In this document: positions 61,801 through 64,000 of the stretch, in pieces
Layout of the letters: each line of letters opens with the position of its first letter
Position numbering within the stretch: position 1 is the first letter of the stretch
Source: Enoplolaimus lenunculus
Lineage: Eukaryota; Nematoda; Enoplea; Enoplida; Thoracostomopsidae
Direction of reading: 5' to 3'
Length of the DNA: 64,000 nucleotides
Assembly (NCBI GenBank): GCA_030248215.1
Contig: JASANG010001502.1
Span: forward strand, 310,001-374,000
Notes under the pieces: model-generated
Seen by the model: only the letters and a program-made list of their open reading frames with translations
Database searches by the model: none
Told to the model about the DNA's origin: nothing
Made by a program: the position numbers and the translations under genes

Positions 61801-61885
61801 CGAGCCATCTTGCTTTCATCATGAACATGAGACACACAGCGAAAACTTGAAATATGACCGAAATCAACAAGGAAGTGCGATGAAC
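52831..61885 (-). CDS. FRRS1-like cytochrome b561 protein with C-terminal cytochrome b5 domain (5' part outside window)
   Basis: Minus-strand exons: 61885-61772, 61108-61046, 60652-60553, 59725-59555, 58023-57746, 56329-56293, 54650-54559, 54055-54011, 52926-52831. All phases join; 331 codons and TGA. Exons 1-4 are the membrane part of ferric-chelate reductase 1/SDR2-type cytochrome b561: VHRTSLLISVIF, LVLHTIIGTLATILAFLQ, NAWIRP, FNYIHWFIGILAF, then a last helix before LLTKLQK. The His in each of VHR, VLH and YIH match conserved haem-ligand positions. A polar linker (KGEKSEQQKDNETG) leads to a complete cytochrome b5 fold: TDCWIIIHDYVYDVTSYLED, HPGTKEVIMDYAG, NATRAFEDFEHS, LKKKFVIGKL; both haem histidines are kept. 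A C-terminal helix (FVMCCFAVIAVSIFITITV) ends the protein. Family members carry electrons across membranes to reduce ferric iron or other acceptors. The N-terminal part and first haem-His helix must lie beyond 64000; TATCAG before GTAA at 63995-64000 could be the next exon's end. Confidence 0.88.
53047..53344. mobile_element. Family M MITE in the FRRS1-like gene's last intron
   Basis: TAATTCACACGTGCAAGTTT at the left and the inverse (TTTGCACGTGTGTCAATTA) at the right. The words GCAACTT, CTTGCAG and TGCAGC recur, often as CTGCAG-type palindromes. About 298 bp; no coding function. Confidence 0.8.
53497..53661. mobile_element. Family J hAT-like MITE
   Basis: Ends CGGGCTCGTAGCC and GGCTACAGGCCTG, flanked by a perfect 8-bp duplication CACCGAGG (53489-53496, 53662-53669). 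AACCTTGCTTGCAAGTCA in the middle. Relatives: 41858-42205 and about 61962-62108. Confidence 0.85.
54183..54513. mobile_element. Family G MITE
   Basis: CAGGGTACAACCTGAGGTC and TCCGATTGCACCCTG are inverted ends. The interior has CTCCGGCTCCGG runs and ends 45 bp from an exon of the FRRS1-like gene (54559). Confidence 0.85.
54755..54990. repeat. Dispersed relative of the 37.4-38.4 kb tandem repeat
   Basis: GTGTTAGCCTCGCTGTGGGG, then TTAACTACAAATTAATTTGA and GGAGTTTGAATAAAATAT, correspond in order to the left part of the tandem array (GTGTTAACCTCGCATTGGGG at 37478) with substantial divergence. Confidence 0.45.
55379..55821. mobile_element. Family C MITE, full length
   Basis: CTGTAATGACCCGAATAAAG and GGTCACTACAG between TA dinucleotides. 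In an intron of the FRRS1-like gene. Confidence 0.85.
55955..56048. repeat. 33-bp tandem repeat, three copies
   Basis: GACCGTGCCGGTCGGTTTAA followed by CTTTACATCAAAA repeats almost without change (second copy begins AACCGTGCC). The GACCG...CGGTC core is an imperfect palindrome. Confidence 0.9.
56462..56676. mobile_element. Family D palindromic MITE
   Basis: CAATGCAAAAACGGTGAGTC and CACCATTTTTTTGCACTG; more diverged than its sisters. A family A fragment (GGCCAATGTAAAGAACAGGG) follows at 56756-56790 without its other end. Confidence 0.8.
57173..57566. mobile_element. Family G MITE
   Basis: Flanked by a perfect 8-bp duplication CTGATCCG (57165-57172, 57567-57574). Ends CAGGGTGCAACCGGAATTG and CAGTTGTACCCTG. 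It shares its central 150 bp or so with 27513-27944, with CCGGAA tracts on each side. Confidence 0.9.
58317..58601. mobile_element. Family A-like MITE with a 42-bp inner repeat
   Basis: Ends GGCCCGTGTAAAGATCCGGG and CCCTGTTCTTTACATTGGCC. The block GCTCATTCTTACGCTTACAC plus TTAGGCCTAGGCTTAGAAAT is repeated about three times in tandem. Confidence 0.8.
58974..59145. mobile_element. Family E MITE, well preserved
   Basis: TACACTGTAAATTCCAATGA at the left and CTGAAATTTACAGTGTA at the right, with TA at each border. Contains GAGTTGATTAATCAATTC and TCCTAACTCAGACTGAG. Confidence 0.85.
59265..59420. repeat. Family I fragment
   Basis: GTTAAACAAGTTATATACCA and CAGTTTGACGAACTGAG resemble words in 17520-17680. 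Short and diverged. Confidence 0.35.
59771..59846. repeat. Compound microsatellite (TTA)n / (TAG)n / (TTA)n
   Basis: Runs of ATT, then about eight TAG units, then about ten ATT units, starting 46 bp beyond the 5' edge of an exon of the FRRS1-like gene. Confidence 0.95.
60083..60520. mobile_element. Family C MITE
   Basis: The left end is diverged (CTATTTACCCGAATAAGAGG); the right end GGGTCACTACAG is typical. Located in an intron, 33 bp downstream of an exon edge at 60553. Confidence 0.8.
60738..60960. mobile_element. TTAGGC-type MITE with 22-bp triplication
   Basis: GGCCCATATTACTTTGATGG resembles a family B end. GCGTTAGACTATGTTTTAGT plus TA is repeated three times (60802-60868) before a TTAGGC array (GAGGCTTAGGCTTAGGC). 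The right end is decayed. Confidence 0.65.
61229..61490. repeat. Three to four linked copies of a family B-like end with TTAGGC runs
   Basis: The motif CCATCGACCCATGTT (variants CGGCCCATG, CGACCCTG) occurs at about 61226, 61310, 61391 and 61468. Each is followed by a TGCCAATTAAGA stretch (except the last) and CCTAAG hexamers. This is a tandem amplification of about 80 bp. Confidence 0.75.
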
Positions 61886-61961
61886 CTAAAAATATAGCAA
61901 TATAATAGCCAAACGCATTTACAAAGTATTTAAAACAAAAATAAAAATAACGACACCTCAG

Positions 61962-62108
61962 GCTCGTAGCCAGCTCACCTTGCTAGTGGAGGGCTAAAAA
62001 ATTTTCACGAGGGGCATTCAACGATTTTCAACGAGTTACAAGCAAGGTTGAAAACTTTATACAGGGGGCTCAAAATTTTCCAGGGGATTCTTGGCTACGG
62101 GTCCGCAG
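61962..62108. mobile_element. Family J element, diverged
   Basis: AGGCTCGTAGCCAGCTCACC at the left and CTTGGCTACGGGTCCGCAG at the right; AAGCAAGGTTGAAAAC inside matches 53497-53661. Confidence 0.7.
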
Positions 62109-62325
62109 TGACGCTTTGTTAATTTTTTCTCTTAGCTAACGGTCAATAGCTGGGTTTGGGTTCCGAAGACAAATTTTGTTTAAATTTTGTGACTTCGACC
62201 TATAGTACAAAATTTTCGGCATAGGTTTCAGTCTACTCAAATAATGACCCGTTTGTAAACTATGCACTGATATATAAAGATACGAACAGTAGCTTTGCAG
62301 CATGAAATAACCATATAATGATATT

Positions 62326-62605
62326 AGCATTAACCCTTTTACTCATAGAGTATACTATGAGCAAGTAAATACAATAATGTACGAGCAATACACACACTGT
62401 GAGCTGTGTTTAAAATTTATATCATATATGCGCAGTGTAAAATCTCCACAAGACGTGAGAGCCGCTCGGGCTTGAGCGTCAAGCTCCTATAGCTCAGTGG
62501 TCATCGTAAACGTCTTCCACCCGTGAGACTGGTGTTCGAATCTCACCTTGAAATTGCATATCATGTGAAATTGCAAATATTCATGTGAGAGAGGACTAAA
62601 AGCGT
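62326..62605 (+). mobile_element. tRNA-like element (copy 2) with 10-bp target duplication
   Basis: Flanked by TAATGATATT on both sides (62316-62325, 62606-62615). Contains CTCCTATAGCTCAGTGG (A box) and TGGTGTTCGAATCTC (B box) at normal spacing, from about 62487. The left end has TTAACCC as in copy 1. A 9-10-bp duplication fits Mutator-like DNA transposons or a short retroposition duplication. Confidence 0.7.
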
Positions 62606-62615
62606 TAATGATATT

Positions 62616-63258
62616 GAAGGTCGCGCCGTTCCTGTAGCTTTCTGCAATACAACTCAGTCGATTCTCCTCAATATATCGCAAACGCCTTGTATCTGTACAA
62701 ACGAGTATGCTACCAGATTGCGTCAGATTGCAATAACGACAATTGCCCAAATGACAATTGCATAAACGCGACAGTTCTTTCATTTACTGGTCAAATAGAG
62801 ATACCAATTATCAGAAGAATTCTAATTGCAAAACACTAAGAAACGATGCAATTCTGTGAGTGGCATAGGAATGAAAACTAAATGGACTCAGCGCCGTTCC
62901 GCATCCCAGAAATGTCTGTCAGGGTTGCCGGTGCAAGGTAGGTAGAAACCTTACAGGGTGACTGCGTGGGGTCGAAAGTGATTTTCCAGGAGGTTTTTCC
63001 AAGTATTCTTTCTAAAAGTATCCATGTATTTGGGGGACCATGACTAGATTTTAAGATTAAGCACTGACCCAAGTTACTCACTCAATTTTGAAGTGTCATA
63101 TTTTGATTAGTTGGTGTACGGGTCGGCAATGTGCAAATCAAAGTTTTCTTAATGGGAGCCATCGTTAGACAGCATTGGTGGCCGGAGATCAACACTCCGA
63201 GTTTATCTGAGGAGCGCGAAGTATACACTAATGAAGATAAATGATGTTAGAAAGTACG
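62616..63258. other. Gene-free stretch
   Basis: A minus-strand frame between 63081 and 62878 (NTWILLERILGKTSWKITF) has a protein-like look, but its ends lack matching splice sites for the FRRS1-like gene, and I recognise no domain. Confidence 0.3.
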
Positions 63259-63491
63259 GCCAATGTAAAGAACAGGGGCGGCACAGTATTATAACCATAT
63301 CCCTATGCCTAAGCTTAAGATCCCTATGCCTAAGCTTAAGCCTAATCCTAAACCTAAGCGCAAGAATGAGCATATTCGTAAGCTTAAGCCTAAGCCTAAG
63401 CCTAAACCAAGCAAAAAATAGTGTAAAAGCTAAGTTTACGCTATTCTAGTCGCACAGAAAAACTCTCCAACCCTGACCGTTACATGCGCCG
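63259..63491. mobile_element. Family A-like MITE
   Basis: Flanked by a perfect 8-bp duplication AAAGTACG (63251-63258, 63492-63499). Ends GCCAATGTAAAGAACAGGGG and GACCGTTACATGCGCC(G). TTAGGC hexamers with a duplicated ATCCCTATGCCTAAGCTTAA. Confidence 0.85.
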
Positions 63492-63771
63492 AAAGTACGG
63501 TGAAAAGTAAACGACAGCTGTTTTCAGGCAATAGAACGGACGTCAATGTTTTGTCACCACGCACCACTCCTGAATTTCTTCAATCCGGTGCATTTTCAGG
63601 ATTTTATTTCGAGTGGACACATCACCTGATCTGTGCGGAATTGCCTAATTGTGGCAATTGTCGTTTAAGCAATTATCGTTTGATAATGGTCGCGCTTGAG
63701 CAATATTTGTTTGAGCAGTTGTTGCATTTGGTCAATTGTCGCTTGGGCAATCGTCATAGACTTATTTTGTA

Positions 63772-63973
63772 CGCTGCAAAAAAATGGTGAGTCAAATTGA
63801 CTCTCTCCGAAATAGGCTTTTCCTGACTGCACAAAACTGAGTCAAAATTCGACTCCGCCTGAGTCCCGTTCGACACAATTTGACTCTGGCGGAGTCGAAT
63901 TTTAACTCAGTTTGTGTTGTCAGGAAAAGCCTATTTCGGAGAGAGTCAATTTGACTCACCATTTTTTGCAGTG
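63772..63973. mobile_element. Family D palindromic MITE
   Basis: CGCTGCAAAAAAATGGTGAG and CACCATTTTTTGCAGTG with TA at both sides; arms nearly perfect (AGTCAAATTGACTCTC / GAGAGAGTCAATTTGACT). Confidence 0.9.
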
Positions 63974-64000
63974 TACGTACAAAATCGTCTTTACCTGATA

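Noticed and set aside
62487-62560. A tRNA gene, suggested by A- and B-box matches
   Set aside because: The acceptor and anticodon arms do not pair well and the sequence is part of a repeat with copies elsewhere.
4253-63491. True telomere or subtelomere, suggested by TTAGGC
   Set aside because: The arrays are short, imperfect, in both orientations and bounded by MITE ends; unique genes lie between them.

Overview
The window is AT-rich DNA from an animal nuclear genome, most likely an invertebrate. Coding sequence is a small minority. It occurs as short exons with clean GT...AG borders, separated by introns of about 0.2 to 1.7 kb, and the introns are packed with small non-autonomous DNA transposons (MITEs). 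I cannot name the species. The CX-module-like gene and the general structure suit a non-vertebrate; a tunicate or similar is a guess.

Four gene models hold up when splice phases are checked by hand. (1) A two-exon, plus-strand gene at 6250-7303 for a small secreted cysteine-containing protein (tentative). (2) PSMB4, the 20S proteasome beta-7 subunit, on the plus strand at 32153-36811: eight exons, 244 aa, ending in a 13-nt exon. (3) A minus-strand gene at 46583-41611 in five exons: a 290-aa secreted Ser/Arg/Gly-rich protein whose C-terminus resembles the invertebrate CX module. (4) A minus-strand gene from beyond the right edge down to 52831: the cytochrome b561 part of a ferric-chelate-reductase-1-like (FRRS1/SDR2) protein, followed in frame by a complete cytochrome b5 domain and a final membrane helix. 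All nine exons in the window keep phase (331 codons).

The rest is a mosaic of MITE families, lettered here for reference. A and B: hAT-like, 8-bp target duplications, interiors made of TTAGGC arrays. C: about 440 bp, TA duplications, ten copies. D: about 210 bp, TA duplications, palindromic. E: about 150-260 bp, TA duplications. F: hAT-like with CAGTGGCGGATCC ends. G: hAT-like, CAGGGTGCAACC ends, rich in CCGGAA. H, L and M: single long-inverted-repeat elements. I: dispersed repeat. J: hAT-like, 165 bp. N: hAT-like, CAGTGCCGGAGC ends. There is also an element with tRNA-like promoter boxes and several satellites and microsatellites.

Layout: 1-6 kb repeats; 6.2-7.3 kb small secreted-protein gene; 7.3-32 kb gene desert full of MITEs; 32.1-36.8 kb PSMB4; 37.4-38.4 kb tandem repeat; 41.6-46.6 kb CX-like gene; 46.6-52.8 kb repeats; 52.8-64 kb FRRS1-like/b5 gene. 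I see no intact transposase, reverse transcriptase, CRISPR array, rRNA or convincing tRNA gene. The four genes share no visible functional link.
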